The notes: generated by a model from the sequence alone, not told the origin. 64,000 nucleotides of DNA from G965202665 sp965243835 (GCA_965243835.1 OZ251578.1:1674001-1738000), one strand, 5' to 3'; shown: positions 9,833-18,790, counted from the stretch's first letter. Program-made: numbers and translations.

Positions 9833-10308
9833 TTAGTACTCAAGCCCAATGTGTTGTGCCTCTTGTGTGAGTTCTCTAGCCTTTGCTCGTCGATGTGCAT
9901 CATCACGACGTTGATAGTCCAGCAGGTCTTGCAAGATATTCTACGTCGATTGCCAACTAGCTTATATGGAATTTCCCCTTCGTTCAATAGCTTAACTAAA
10001 TAAGGGAGACTGACGTTCAATATATCAGCCGCTTGCTGGCTAGTTAGTTCAGCCTGCACAGGGGCTACAGCAACCGCGTTGCCCTTAGCTAACTCGGTAA
10101 GAACATTAACGATCAACCGGACTGCCAAAACTGGCAACTCTATCGTAGTGGGTGAACCCTCTCCGTTTGTTCTTACCAGACGAAGTGGTATAGACGATGA
10201 CGAATCATCACCCAAAATTTCCACCAAGTGCCTAACAGCATCCTCTGCTTGCTTAGCTGTCCGCTCATCCGGAAGTTCTAGCTCATGCCGAGTATCTACG
10301 TTGGTCAT
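9833..10308 (-). pseudogene. HTH antitoxin-like gene, frameshifted
   Basis: From the ATG at 10308 the frame encodes a relative of the PIN-associated antitoxin: HELELPDERTAKQAEDAVRHL, then LTELAKGNAVAV, then an HTH (SQQAADILNVSLPYLVKLLNEGEIPYKLVGNRRRIS). Near 9931-9943 one base is missing; restoring it gives LQDLLDYQRRDDAH and the family tail AQHIGLEY, ending at 9833. Without it the frame reads an unrelated tail to 9820. The gene is A+T-rich like the adjacent methylase 3' half and converges on it with a gap of about 20 bases. Its start overlaps the restored end of the next gene upstream (ATGA). No PIN gene is adjacent. Confidence 0.75.
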
Positions 10309-10837
10309 CGTATCCTTCCCTCCTGTGTAAGGCATTCCGGATAATCGATCCCGATGTTTTGTGTTTCGCTCATTATTTCATCTGCAATGGCATACCGGTA
10401 TTTATCATCACGTCGTTTGTATGCGAGTAATTGCATCAGGGAGATCTTACGGCAGTTGCCCACCCTGCAGTCAGGTATCTCGCCCTTCTCAGTAGGCCTA
10501 TCAGATGGGGTCGGCTGACATTGAGAATATCAGCCGCCTGCTGGGTGGTGAGCTCCGCCTCCGCCGGCTCCACCACCACCGCATACCCGCGCCCCATCTC
10601 GGTCAACATTTTAACAAGCATATCCACCGCCAACCGCGGCAAGACCACCGGTTCCTGTTGCTTGTCCCCGCCTTGGTTGATAGAACCGACAATTTTTAGG
10701 GTCCCGTTCGCCTCCCGCACCTTCGCCAGGAAGTTTACGGCATCCTCGGCCATATCACTGGTCAGAACGTCGGGAACGATAAAGTCCAGGAAATGCGCAG
10801 GGGGTTGAACATTGTCATGGGTTTCTATTGTCACCAT
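10305..10837 (-). pseudogene. Second HTH antitoxin-like gene, frameshifted
   Basis: The ATG at 10837 has AAGGGA upstream. The product resembles the other antitoxin-like proteins from the middle onward: MLVKMLTEMGRGYAVVV, then the HTH TTQQAADILNVSRPHLIGLL. A one-base loss near 10483-10493 diverts the frame to a stop at 10436. The restored frame continues KGEIPDCRVGNCRKISLMQLLAYKRRDDKY and ends at 10305, overlapping the start of the next gene by the ATGA arrangement typical of co-translated pairs. The N-terminal 60 residues differ from the other paralogues. Two neighbouring family members, each with one single-base lesion, look like decaying genes once co-transcribed. Confidence 0.7.
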
Positions 10838-10953
10838 TGGCTGAATCCCTTCTCTCGCGTGCGGATTGGCATCCACTAGCCCGCCACCCTGTAGCCCTAT
10901 TCGCAATATTCGCAACGAAACCGGAGAGGAACCGGCGACGAGGGCGGGCGGTT

Positions 10954-11030
10954 TGGCACGCGCGGAGGGACTCGAACCCCCAACTTCCGGTTTTGGAGAC
11001 CGGCGCTTTACCCGATTAAGCTACACGCGC
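10954..11030 (-). tRNA. tRNA-Trp (anticodon CCA)
   Basis: Read on the minus strand, a full cloverleaf folds: a 7-bp acceptor, D arm GCTT/AAGC, an anticodon stem with loop CTCCAAA giving CCA, a T arm with TTCGAGT, discriminator G and an encoded CCA end at 10956-10954. The anticodon reads UGG, tryptophan. The first acceptor pair would be G-U, slightly unusual. Accessory genes lie on both sides. Confidence 0.93.
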
Positions 11031-11203
11031 CCGAAGCGAACGGGTCGCTCGGGCTACGCCATCGGAAGCGCGTACGGTCAGTCATGGGAATCACCTTACC
11101 ACAACCCTTACGCCGATGTCAAACCGAAAGACAGATGCCGGATTGGGTTCCCTACCCAACGCATTATGCTGTAATCCGCAACTGGCAAAGTGGGGAGACG
11201 ACA

Positions 11204-11395
11204 ATGACAGCACAAACCAAAGACAGGCAACTGGAATGGGAAGACACGCCCCTTGCCGACCTCACGCCGGAGATGCGTCAGCGTATGAAGCAGGCGACGG
11301 AGGAGGGTATGCAACGGATACGCTCGTACCCGCATGGCGAGGCTACGTGGGACCACAACTTGGAAAGCGTTACCGACCCCGACGGACCCGCCTAG
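11204..11395 (+). CDS. Small hypothetical protein (63 aa)
   Basis: The ATG at 11204 follows GGGGAG at a good distance. The 63-residue product is hydrophilic and acidic, with a predicted helical centre (ADLTPEMRQRMKQATEEGMQRIRSY) and no signal peptide or membrane segment. I do not recognise a family. It stands alone between tRNA-Trp and the HNH genes. The clear ribosome site and protein-like composition make it more plausible than the other short frames nearby, but it could be a chance frame or the start of a decayed gene. Confidence 0.4.
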   Translation: MTAQTKDRQLEWEDTPLADLTPEMRQRMKQATEEGMQRIRSYPHGEATWDHNLESVTDPDGPA

Positions 11396-11870
11396 TCGGG
11401 AAACCTGCGACGAAACGAACGTTTGGCCGTTGCCGCTCTGGCGTTGGGGGGTGGTCGCTCCTCCGGGATCGTCGGGTTTGCCCCAATGGGGATTCCGGAC
11501 GCTCAGATTAGGATGCCGGCGATCGAAGGCGGAACCGCCATTTCCATCGTCGCCAACCCAGAGCTGGTAGGAACCGTCACCATCGCCCGCACCGATGTCA
11601 TCGGCCTCGTCTTCGGCTCCGGCTGTTACTAACCCGCCCGTTGACGACTCCGCTCCTCTGTCGTCAGGATGGGGGCGACCGGGCGCCCTCCCGCCCCGGG
11701 GAGCCGGGTCGTTCGGCAAGCCGGGGCTTCTCATCGCCGCACCTCGCCTGAAGCCAAACACGCCTTTGTCCTCGGGCGCCGGGACAGGTCTGGCAGGCAG
11801 GTGGCGCCTCGTCCTCCGCAACGTACGCGGTATCGAAGAAATGTCACACCCCGCCGGTAAGGTGAACGCC
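11396..11870. other. Gap of about 475 bases with no supported gene
   Basis: Several short overlapping frames exist on both strands but none has a convincing ribosome site, domain or composition. The right end (from about 11841) is already homologous to the leader of the HNH gene at 12.16 kb. Confidence 0.5.
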
Positions 11871-12080
11871 ATGCAACGCAACCACCTCGCCCCGCCCGAA
11901 TCCCCGCGGGAAATCCGCACGCGGATGAAATCCGTCACCGGTCGCCCGGCGGGCGTTGCGGGATCGGTTGGAGACCGCCAACCGGGAGGCCGAGCAGTTT
12001 CCCACAGGCGTCCCGCCGGGTCGGGTCGCGGCGGCCCGTCCGGCGGCCCGGTTCCGGAGGGGGGCGGCAAATATCTGATT
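11871..12080 (+). pseudogene. Remnant of a DUF222-HNH gene 5' end
   Basis: The leader and start (ribosome site GGTAAGGTGAAC, then ATG) repeat almost exactly the start of the intact HNH gene at 12189. After about 20 codons the two diverge. A second matching piece (LRDRL/NREAEQ, around 11955-12000) corresponds to a site about 80 codons into the intact gene, so an internal stretch has been deleted and the rest is out of frame. The promoter of the intact gene begins right after this relic. Confidence 0.65.
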
Positions 12081-12108
12081 TGACATTGATTTTAAAATAA
12101 TCTAGAAT
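12080..12108 (+). promoter_or_regulatory. Promoter of the DUF222-HNH gene
   Basis: TTGACA (12080-12085), a 17-base spacer and TAGAAT (12103-12108) form a near-consensus promoter in a short A+T-rich island. The predicted transcript starts near 12115 and has a leader of about 75 bases. Confidence 0.8.
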
Positions 12109-12188
12109 ATGGGAATAATATCCTACTCCATCCGGCTATACCCTATACAAACACAAAAATGTCACACCCACCCGGTAAGGTGAACACC

Positions 12189-13484
12189 ATGCAACACAAC
12201 AACCACGCCCCAACCGAAACCCCCGACCAGGTCTGCGCCCGGGCCGTAACGGACAACGCCGACATCATGACCGCCCTGCGCCGGTTGCTGGGAGCGGGGG
12301 CCTCCCGGGCCCAGCTGGGAAAGGTGGCGGAAGCGGCCAAACAGATCCAGGCCCAGGTGTCTTCCCTGCAATGCGACCTGGCCGGACGGCTCAGCCGCAC
12401 CGACAACGGAGCCGGGTCCGGCGAGGTGCTGCGGGATCAGCTGGGGGTCACCAACCGGGAGGCCAAGCAACTGTCGCAAATGTCCCGGCGGTTGGAGGAA
12501 ATGCCCAACACCCGCGCCAAACTGGAAGCGGGCGAGATCACCATGTCCAACGCCGCCGCGTTGACCAACGCCGCCCGCGAGTGCGGAGCCCGGAAGGTGG
12601 ACCAGAACCAGGGGTTGCTGGCCGAAGCCGCGTCCTCCAATCCGGATGATTTCCGCAAGCGGTCCCGCCGGTGGACCAACGCCAACAGCCCCGACCGGGG
12701 CAAGGAGTTGCTGAACCGGCAAAAGAAACTCCGGAAGGCGCACCTGTTTTGGAGCAAGGAACTGCAGATGGGAACCCTGCACGCCGAATTGGATCCCGTC
12801 AGCTTCGGGCAGGTGCGGCAAGCCCTGGACAAACACACCGACCTGTTGCGGCGGAACGACTCCGGCGGGGAAGTCCACCCCGACGACATTCGCACAGGCG
12901 AGCAACGCCGGGCCGACGCCCTGATGGAACTCATCACCGGCCGCCGCGCCCACACCCTGGAACCCCTCCCCGACCGCCAAGGGCCGGGTAAAGAACCCAC
13001 GCAACTGGTAGTAGTAGTCGACTGGGACTTGCTGAACGGATCCCGCCCCGACGGGAACTGCGAAATCCTGGGCGCCGGGCCCGTCCCGCCTTCCGTGCTG
13101 GGCAACCTCTCCCCCGACGCATCGGTATGCGGGATCATCTTCGGCGGCAAAGGCCGCGTGCTGTGGCTGGGACGCAACCAGCGACTGGGCAACGGAGCCC
13201 AACGCCTGGCCGCCGCGGTGCGGGACAAAGGATGCGTCAGATGCGACGCCCCCGCTCATCAAACCGAGTTGCATCACCTGCGGGACTGGTACGACGGCGG
13301 CCCCACCGACATCGACAACCTGGTCTCCTTGTGCGGACCCCACCACCGGGAGTTGCAGGAACACAACCGGGAACTGGTAAAAACCGGAAACGGGTGGCGA
13401 ACCCGCCCCCGCGCCGGACCGCCACCCCCTCCCCCGCCCGCGCGCCGACCGACCAAGCCCCCCGCCCGCGCCGGGCCGACCTGA
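12189..13484 (+). CDS. DUF222/HNH endonuclease domain protein (13E12 type)
   Basis: The 431-residue product has a long helical DUF222-like N-terminal part (for example LRDQLGVTNREAKQLSQMSRRLEEMP, then the KLEAGEITMSNAAALT segment) and a C-terminal HNH nuclease. The HNH part carries CVRCDAPAHQTELHHLRDWYDGGPTDIDNLVSLCGPHHRE, with two CxxC-like zinc pairs and the H-N-H residues. Proteins of this build are multicopy in actinobacterial genomes and often look mobile; their biological role is not established. I choose the ATG at 12189 over the in-frame ATG at 12159 because AAGGTGA precedes it and because that leader is conserved in the relic upstream. The last 30 residues are Pro/Arg-rich and low-complexity. 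Confidence 0.88.
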   Translation: MQHNNHAPTETPDQVCARAVTDNADIMTALRRLLGAGASRAQLGKVAEAAKQIQAQVSSLQCDLAGRLSRTDNGAGSGEVLRDQLGVTNREAKQLSQMSRRLEEMPNTRAKLEAGEITMSNAAALTNAARECGARKVDQNQGLLAEAASSNPDDFRKRSRRWTNANSPDRGKELLNRQKKLRKAHLFWSKELQMGTLHAELDPVSFGQVRQALDKHTDLLRRNDSGGEVHPDDIRTGEQRRADALMELITGRRAHTLEPLPDRQGPGKEPTQLVVVVDWDLLNGSRPDGNCEILGAGPVPPSVLGNLSPDASVCGIIFGGKGRVLWLGRNQRLGNGAQRLAAAVRDKGCVRCDAPAHQTELHHLRDWYDGGPTDIDNLVSLCGPHHRELQEHNRELVKTGNGWRTRPRAGPPPPPPPARRPTKPPARAGPT

Positions 13485-13746
13485 CGCGGCGCCCACCCGC
13501 CCGCTACGGGAAAAAGCCCGCCACCGCCGTCCGCTCCCAAACGATTACCCAAATCGCGCATCGCCCGCCGGAGCGCGAGGGCCGCTTCGGCAATCCCTGC
13601 CGAGGATTTGGATAAACAGCGCCGACGGCGGGAACGACGATCGACTGGAGTCAACGGGGCAACCGTCTGTCCGCGACAACCGGAACGCGCGCCCGATTGC
13701 CGCTCCCGGTTTCTGAACCCGTCGCTAACCCGTAAGCGAGCGAACC

Positions 13747-13932
13747 TGCCTGGTTGGGCGAAAAACTTACCCGCCCGAGCGGAACGCAACCGGTCGGAAA
13801 CAACAATAAGACGCCCGGAGGAAGGCCGGGCCGCTTCGGGTCAGGGCGGCGGGGCACCGCAAGTTGCGGTAAGCGGCTGGAAAACAACCAGCAAGCGCAT
13901 CCGGCGGAAGAGAAGACGGCACGATCGCTGTC
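13747..13932 (+). pseudogene. Relic of a type IIG methylase 3' end
   Basis: This stretch aligns with the last about 190 bases of the intact type IIG gene that ends at 17640. Shared blocks include the region coding LGKKLTARAE, the GGGCCG-CGCTTCGGG stretch, the segment for WLENDPQAQ and the GCGGAAGAGA run. Small insertions and deletions destroy the frame. It shows that a second, related restriction-modification gene once stood here; everything upstream of its tail has been lost. Confidence 0.65.
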
Positions 13933-14008
13933 CGAAAGCGGAAACGCTGGTGGGCTCCCCCATTAAACCAAGAGCCAAAAAAAATTAAACGCAACGGCCA
14001 AACCAACC

Positions 14009-14183
14009 TGGCCGTCGCCTCGCAAAAAATTTCGGCGCTTCTCCGACCCACCCACTCCACCCCCCACCCTGCCCGCCCTCCAAAATACCCAATTTTTCGG
14101 TTTTAAACAAGGGGTATTTTTCCCGAGGTTGACAAAACGCCTGGTCAAAGGCCTAATTAGAACTAAGGATTTCTTTCGCGAGG
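14009..14183 (+). repeat. G4-core repeat, copy A
   Basis: First and most diverged of nine copies. The cytosine-rich core at 14046-14078 is exact; the trailing part ends in TTTCGCGAGG. It lies alone between the methylase relic and the intact type IIG gene. Confidence 0.85.
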
Positions 14184-14496
14184 CCGCAAAACCAACCAAC
14201 CCGGACCGCGAACCGAAACCGGCCAGATCGACCAAAAATGCCAACCCGCGACCCCCGCCGCCCGGCTCGCCGGCGACCTGCAACGCGAATCCCGCCCGCC
14301 GGAGAGCGACCTACCCGGACGCGTATTCCGCACCTGTCTGTCTACAACCTCATCAAACGCGCAAAACTCGTCGCCTTCCGATTCCGCAACTGACTCAACT
14401 GCCGAACCCGCGGCCAACCGCCGCGGCCGCCGCCGGGCAACTCGCATCCGGCCCCCCGGGGGAGGTTTTGTCGCACCGGGTGATTACATTAAGCAT
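14184..14496. other. Leader region before the type IIG gene, no gene seen
   Basis: About 310 bases of Pro/Arg-like, G+C-rich sequence with no supported coding frame. No clear ribosome site precedes the ATG at 14497. Confidence 0.4.
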
Positions 14497-17400
14497 ATGG
14501 TTACCGCCAACCGCTCAGACATCGCCCCCGGCGCCGGGGGGTTTGACCCGTACGGCCCGGACTTTCGGGCGGCGGTGCGACTCATCCTCGACCGGCACGA
14601 CGCCCACGCCTCCGAAGCCGACATTCGGGCGGCGGTTGGGAATTTTCTGGTATTCACCGGTCTGGCCTCCGAAGAGGACCTGCGCCGGGAGCGGGATCGC
14701 ATCGACCTGCAGAGCTCCGACATGATTATCGAAACCAAACGGCGCATTGGCTCCAAACCGGGGGTTTATCCGGACCCGGACAACGTGCGGCAACTGGACG
14801 ACTACATGCAAGAATCCGTCGATCGGGGCGACCCTCGCCGGTTGGGCATCCTTACCGACGGCCGCCGCTGGTTGCTCCGGTTCTACGGAAATGAGGAAGT
14901 CCGCACCCATCCCCCCTACACATTTGAACTGCGCCGCCCCGACGATGGAGTGCTCCTCTACGAGTGGCTGCATGACGAGTTGGGCGCTATGGAGCAGGAG
15001 AAGATGCCGCCCACGGAAGAAAACGTGCGCAGGCGCTTGGGGGCGGGGCTCCGCTTCGACTACGACATGGAAACCCTGCACCGGTTGCACGACGCCCACC
15101 GCGCCGACGGCGGCTTGCTGGTCAAGCAGGACCTGTGGCGAAACCTGCTGGCGGCCGCCCTCGGGGAAGCGGTGGAGGAAAACCCGAATCTGGACCGGTT
15201 GTTCCTGTTGCACACCTACCTGTCGGCGGTGGTGGGACTGGCCTTGCAGAGCGCCTTCGGCGTGGACATTCGCGGGGAGGCGGCCCAGGACCCGGTCGGT
15301 CTGTTGGGCGGACGTTTGCTGACGCAGACCACCGGCATACGCGGGGTGGTGGAATCGGACTTCTTCTCGTGGCCGGTGGAGACGGAGGAAGGCGCCGACT
15401 GGCTGGATTCTTTAGCGGTGCGGGTGGACGCCTTCGACTGGGGAGCGGCCGATTACGACTTCGCCCGGGTGCTCTACCAGTCGGTCATCCCCGAGCAGGA
15501 CCGGCGTCAGTTGGGGGAGTACTACACCCCGGACTGGCTGGCCGAAGCGGTGCTGGCCGAGGTGGTCCCCGACCCGCTCGGCGCGCGCGTCCTGGACCCG
15601 GCCTGCGGTTCGGGCACGTTTCTGCGGGCCGCCATCGGCCGTTACATTGAAGCCGCCCAGGGAGCGGGGTGGGAGCCGGGCCGAATCGTGGACGGATTGC
15701 GCCAATCCGTTATAGGAGTCGATCTGCACCCGGTCTCGGTCCATCTGGCCCGGGCCACCTGGCTGTCCGCGGCCCGCTCCGTCATCACGGAGGCCGGGAT
15801 GAAGCACGACCAACTGACCTTGCCCATTTACCTGGGCGACGCCCTGCAGTTGCGCACCGACAACGGCAACCTGCTCGGCGAAACCCAAGTCACCATCACC
15901 GTTCCGCCGGAGAACGACGGGAAGCATCGGATGTTGCAGTTCCCGCGCGCTTTAGTCGACCAGGGGGACTGGTTCGACGACGTCATGCTCCGCATCGCCT
16001 CGGCCATTGAAACGGGCGGGATGGGCCGACTGGCCTTGGACAAAGCCGACGTACCTCCCGGAGCGGACCGGGACCTTCTGGAGGAAACCGTGCGTCAGAT
16101 GGAGGAACTGCACGCCGAGGGGCGCGATCATATATGGGCCTACTACACCCGCAACCTGGTGCGCCCCATTTGGCTGTCTACGGACGAAGGGAAGGTGGAC
16201 GCCGTAGTAGGCAACCCGCCCTGGATAACCTACTCGCGAGCCAAAGCCGCCGTGCGGGCGGAGCTGGCCAAGCAGAGCAGGGAGCAATATCGGATTTGGG
16301 CGGGAGGCAGATACGCCCCCCACCAGGACATCTCCGGCCTGTTTTACGCCCGGTGCGTCGACCTGTACCTGCGGAGAGGCGGAAATATCGGAATGGTGAT
16401 GCCGCACAGCGCCCTGTTCGCGGGGCAATTCACCAAATGGCGCACCGGGGAATGGGGCGATGTAGCGGTGGATATGAGCGTTAGTCAACCGTGGGATCTG
16501 GAACGCGTGGACCCCAACACCTTTTTCCCCGTCCCCGCCTGCGTGGCCTTCGCCCGCAAGGTGGACGCCTCCTCCGGAGCGAAGCGAATGAGCGGGTGGG
16601 CGCGGCGGTGGCGCGGACCGGAAGGCGGGCCCTTCCAATACGAGACCGTACCTATCAAGGACACATCGGGGAAATACCGGTCTCCTTATGGGGAGCGCGC
16701 CGCCGAGGGAGCCACCATTGTGCCCCGGGTGCTCTTTTTCGTGGAAGTGTCCGAACTGGAAGCATCCTTGGTCCAGGGACTGTGCCATATAGCCCCCCGC
16801 CGCAGTTCCCAGGAAAAAGAGCCCTGGAGAAGCCTTTCTAATATTACCATCAGAAGACTATCGGGACCTATGGAAGAACAATACGTTTATGATGTTCACC
16901 TCGGAGAAACCCTGGCCCCGTACTGTTTGCTCGACCCGGCGCAGGCCCTGTTGCCGATGCGCGAACGACACGACGGCGTAGTACGCGCCGATGGCCCGCA
17001 ATCAATAGACGCGGGAGGAGTGGATGCGAGCACACTTGATGACCGTATGAGCCAAAGGTGGCAAATAATGTGCGACTTGTGGGAGGAAAACAAGAGTGTA
17101 AACAACCAACTTAGTTTGTTGGAACAAATTGACTACTTTGGAAAACTAGCCGCCCAGACGCAAGAGTCGACTCCGGTGCGTTTGGTGTATTCTTCGTCGG
17201 GGCGACCCACCGCCGCCGTGTTGGATAATCCGGAACCGCTGGTAGATAGCACCTTGTTTTGGATATCTTGCCGCTCGGATCGAGAGGCCTACTATCTGGC
17301 CGCCGTTGTCAACAGCGCAACCTTGAAGCGGGCGGTGGAACCGCTGATGACTAAAGGGCAGTTCGGACCTCGCCATTTGCAGAAGCATCTGTGGCGTTTG

Positions 17401-17640
17401 CCGATCCCCGAATACGATGAGGCCGAACCTGTTCATAGCGAACTGGCCTCGTTGGGCAAAAAACTTACCGCCCGAGCGGAAGGAAAATGGTCGGAAATTG
17501 GGAAAATACGCACGGAGGAGGGCCGGAGCGCTTCGGGCGGGGTGGCCCGCCGCGAGTTGCGCAAGTGGCTGGAAAACGACCCGCAAGCGCAACTGGCGGA
17601 AGAGAGAGTGGCAAGCCTTTTGGAGTCTCCGCGCGTTTGA
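14497..17640 (+). CDS. Single-chain type IIG restriction-modification enzyme
   Basis: The 1047-residue protein joins a nuclease, a methylase and a specificity part. Near the N terminus D75-MII-E79-T-K81 fits a PD-(D/E)XK endonuclease core; the surrounding text (LDDYMQESVDRGDPRRLGILTDGRRW) is typical of type IIG N termini. The N6-adenine methylase motifs are D367-PACGSG and NPPW at 573-576. The C-terminal third (IRRLSGPMEEQYVYDV onward) should be the target-recognition part. Enzymes of this class both methylate and cut DNA, so no separate partner is needed. The start is the first ATG after a stop; the ribosome site is weak. An orphan antitoxin-like gene converges on its end 33 bases away. A relic of a relative's tail lies 0.7 kb upstream. 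Confidence 0.9.
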   Translation: MVTANRSDIAPGAGGFDPYGPDFRAAVRLILDRHDAHASEADIRAAVGNFLVFTGLASEEDLRRERDRIDLQSSDMIIETKRRIGSKPGVYPDPDNVRQLDDYMQESVDRGDPRRLGILTDGRRWLLRFYGNEEVRTHPPYTFELRRPDDGVLLYEWLHDELGAMEQEKMPPTEENVRRRLGAGLRFDYDMETLHRLHDAHRADGGLLVKQDLWRNLLAAALGEAVEENPNLDRLFLLHTYLSAVVGLALQSAFGVDIRGEAAQDPVGLLGGRLLTQTTGIRGVVESDFFSWPVETEEGADWLDSLAVRVDAFDWGAADYDFARVLYQSVIPEQDRRQLGEYYTPDWLAEAVLAEVVPDPLGARVLDPACGSGTFLRAAIGRYIEAAQGAGWEPGRIVDGLRQSVIGVDLHPVSVHLARATWLSAARSVITEAGMKHDQLTLPIYLGDALQLRTDNGNLLGETQVTITVPPENDGKHRMLQFPRALVDQGDWFDDVMLRIASAIETGGMGRLALDKADVPPGADRDLLEETVRQMEELHAEGRDHIWAYYTRNLVRPIWLSTDEGKVDAVVGNPPWITYSRAKAAVRAELAKQSREQYRIWAGGRYAPHQDISGLFYARCVDLYLRRGGNIGMVMPHSALFAGQFTKWRTGEWGDVAVDMSVSQPWDLERVDPNTFFPVPACVAFARKVDASSGAKRMSGWARRWRGPEGGPFQYETVPIKDTSGKYRSPYGERAAEGATIVPRVLFFVEVSELEASLVQGLCHIAPRRSSQEKEPWRSLSNITIRRLSGPMEEQYVYDVHLGETLAPYCLLDPAQALLPMRERHDGVVRADGPQSIDAGGVDASTLDDRMSQRWQIMCDLWEENKSVNNQLSLLEQIDYFGKLAAQTQESTPVRLVYSSSGRPTAAVLDNPEPLVDSTLFWISCRSDREAYYLAAVVNSATLKRAVEPLMTKGQFGPRHLQKHLWRLPIPEYDEAEPVHSELASLGKKLTARAEGKWSEIGKIRTEEGRSASGGVARRELRKWLENDPQAQLAEERVASLLESPRV

Positions 17641-17673
17641 GCGTGGAATGAGGGTTTAGGGGTGTTGGCGGGT

Positions 17674-18150
17674 TTACAGCTCGTAGAGGCCCATCAACTG
17701 GGATTCTCTGGCCATCTCATCCAGTAATTCTTGCGTTCGTTCGTAATCACGGCGTTTGAATTCAAGAAGTTCAGGCAAGGGAACCCGGCGAAATCCATCA
17801 ACCACTCGGCATGGAATTTCGCCTTCATCAATAAGACTAATAATGTAAGAATGGTCTACATTCAAGACATCAGCGGCCTCCCATGTGTCAATCTCGGGCC
17901 GGACAGGTATCACCGCCACCGCGTTGCCCCTGCCCATCTCCGTAAGCACATCCGCCAAAGGTCGCAATGCGCCGGTCGGCAACGGAACGGGGGCCGATCC
18001 CTCCGTCGCATCGCCGTTTCCCAACAGGAACGGCGCGGACGAAGGCGACGACTCCCGCAAAAAATCGGCCAAACGCCCCGCCGCGTCCTTGACCAGTTCC
18101 GTATCTTGCTCATCGGGAAGTTCCAGATGCCGAGCGGCCAGCATCGCCAT
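17674..18150 (-). CDS. Orphan excisionase-type HTH protein (antitoxin-like)
   Basis: This 158-residue protein, from the ATG at 18150 with AGGAG upstream, is the only intact relative of the PIN-associated antitoxin apart from the one at 2.65 kb. It keeps the layout: HLELPDEQDTELVKDAAGRLADFL at the N terminus, a conserved LADVLTEMGRGNAVAV segment, the HTH TWEAADVLNVDHSYIISLIDEGEIPCRVVDGFRRVPLPELLEFKRRD and the tail ESQLMGLYEL. No PIN gene is next to it. It converges with the type IIG gene (33 bases apart). A TAGAAT at 18199-18194 is a possible -10. A truncated duplicate lies at 20.1-20.6 kb. It may be an antitoxin that outlived its toxin, or a regulator linked to the restriction gene. Confidence 0.78.
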   Translation of the reverse strand: MAMLAARHLELPDEQDTELVKDAAGRLADFLRESSPSSAPFLLGNGDATEGSAPVPLPTGALRPLADVLTEMGRGNAVAVIPVRPEIDTWEAADVLNVDHSYIISLIDEGEIPCRVVDGFRRVPLPELLEFKRRDYERTQELLDEMARESQLMGLYEL

Positions 18151-18313
18151 TACCGACTCCTTTCGAGCCCTTTGCCGATTTCCGTACGGTCCTATTCTAG
18201 CAGTTCCCGACCAGGGTGGGACCAAATGCCGGTGCGGGGACTATTCTGTGCGTAGAACCAAATAGAGTAGATAGGCACCGGGTTGTCGTCGTCTGGCATC
18301 AGACGCAACACTC

Positions 18314-18507
18314 ACCTCGGGTAAACCGAACCTGGCGGGCGGGGCTGGAAAATTTTCGGCGCTCCTTGCACCCACCCACTCCACCCCCCACCCTGCCCGC
18401 CCTCCAAAATAGTCGATTTTTCGGTTTAAAACAAGAGGCACTTTTCCCGAGGCTGGTAAAAGGCCTGGTTAATAGGGGGATTTTGACTAAAGATTTTTTT
18501 CGCGAGG
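18314..18507 (+). repeat. G4-core repeat, copy B
   Basis: Complete copy, starting at ACCTCGGGTAAACCG and ending at TTTCGCGAGG, with the core at 18370-18402. It follows the antitoxin gene and its leader, as copy D follows the truncated antitoxin duplicate. Confidence 0.88.
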
Positions 18508-18541
18508 ATGGTTTATATGCGATTTGGGGGAGGGAGGGGTT

Positions 18542-18661
18542 GGGGGGGGGGGGTAGGAGCTTTCGGGGGCGGGCTCGCCTTCGGCGTTGCTCTCGCTGGA
18601 CTGCTCGCTGGAGTCCTCGGGTGGTGGGGGCTTGGGGGGGCGGGCTCGCCTTCGGCGTTGG
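18542..18661 (-). pseudogene. Relic of a second giant-protein gene tail
   Basis: Bases 18556-18589 are identical over 34 positions to the last codons of the giant gene (22580-22613), coding NAEGEPAPESS; a second 20-base match lies at 18641-18660. The frame reads SEDSSEQSSESNAEGEPAPESS, like the Ser/Glu/Pro tail of the giant protein. A run of twelve G (18542-18553) follows in place of the stop codon. Nothing else of such a gene remains; repeats flank it on both sides. Confidence 0.7.
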
Positions 18662-18681
18662 TGTTTCGCTGGGCTCCACCC

Positions 18682-18790
18682 ACTTCGGGTAAACCGAACC
18701 TGGCGGGAGGGGCTGGAAAATTTTCGGCGCTCCTTGCACCCACCCACTCCACCCCCCACCCTGCCCGCCCACCATTATACCCAATTTTTC
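18682..18790 (+). repeat. G4-core repeat, copy C, truncated by the insertion element
   Basis: Core at 18738-18770. The copy breaks off inside CCAATTTTTC where the insertion element begins; about 75 bases of the 3' part are missing. Confidence 0.85.

Noticed and set aside
9833..10837. Programmed frameshifting in the two antitoxin-like genes
   Set aside because: No slippery heptamer or shared signal lies at the two sites, and the sites differ in position relative to the HTH.
11423..11632. A 69-residue plus-strand frame
   Set aside because: No spaced ribosome site and no recognisable features; the composition could arise by chance.
11108..12070. A 320-residue minus-strand frame near the HNH relic
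   Set aside because: No ribosome site or recognisable domain, and it runs across a region that is homologous to the HNH leader on the other strand.
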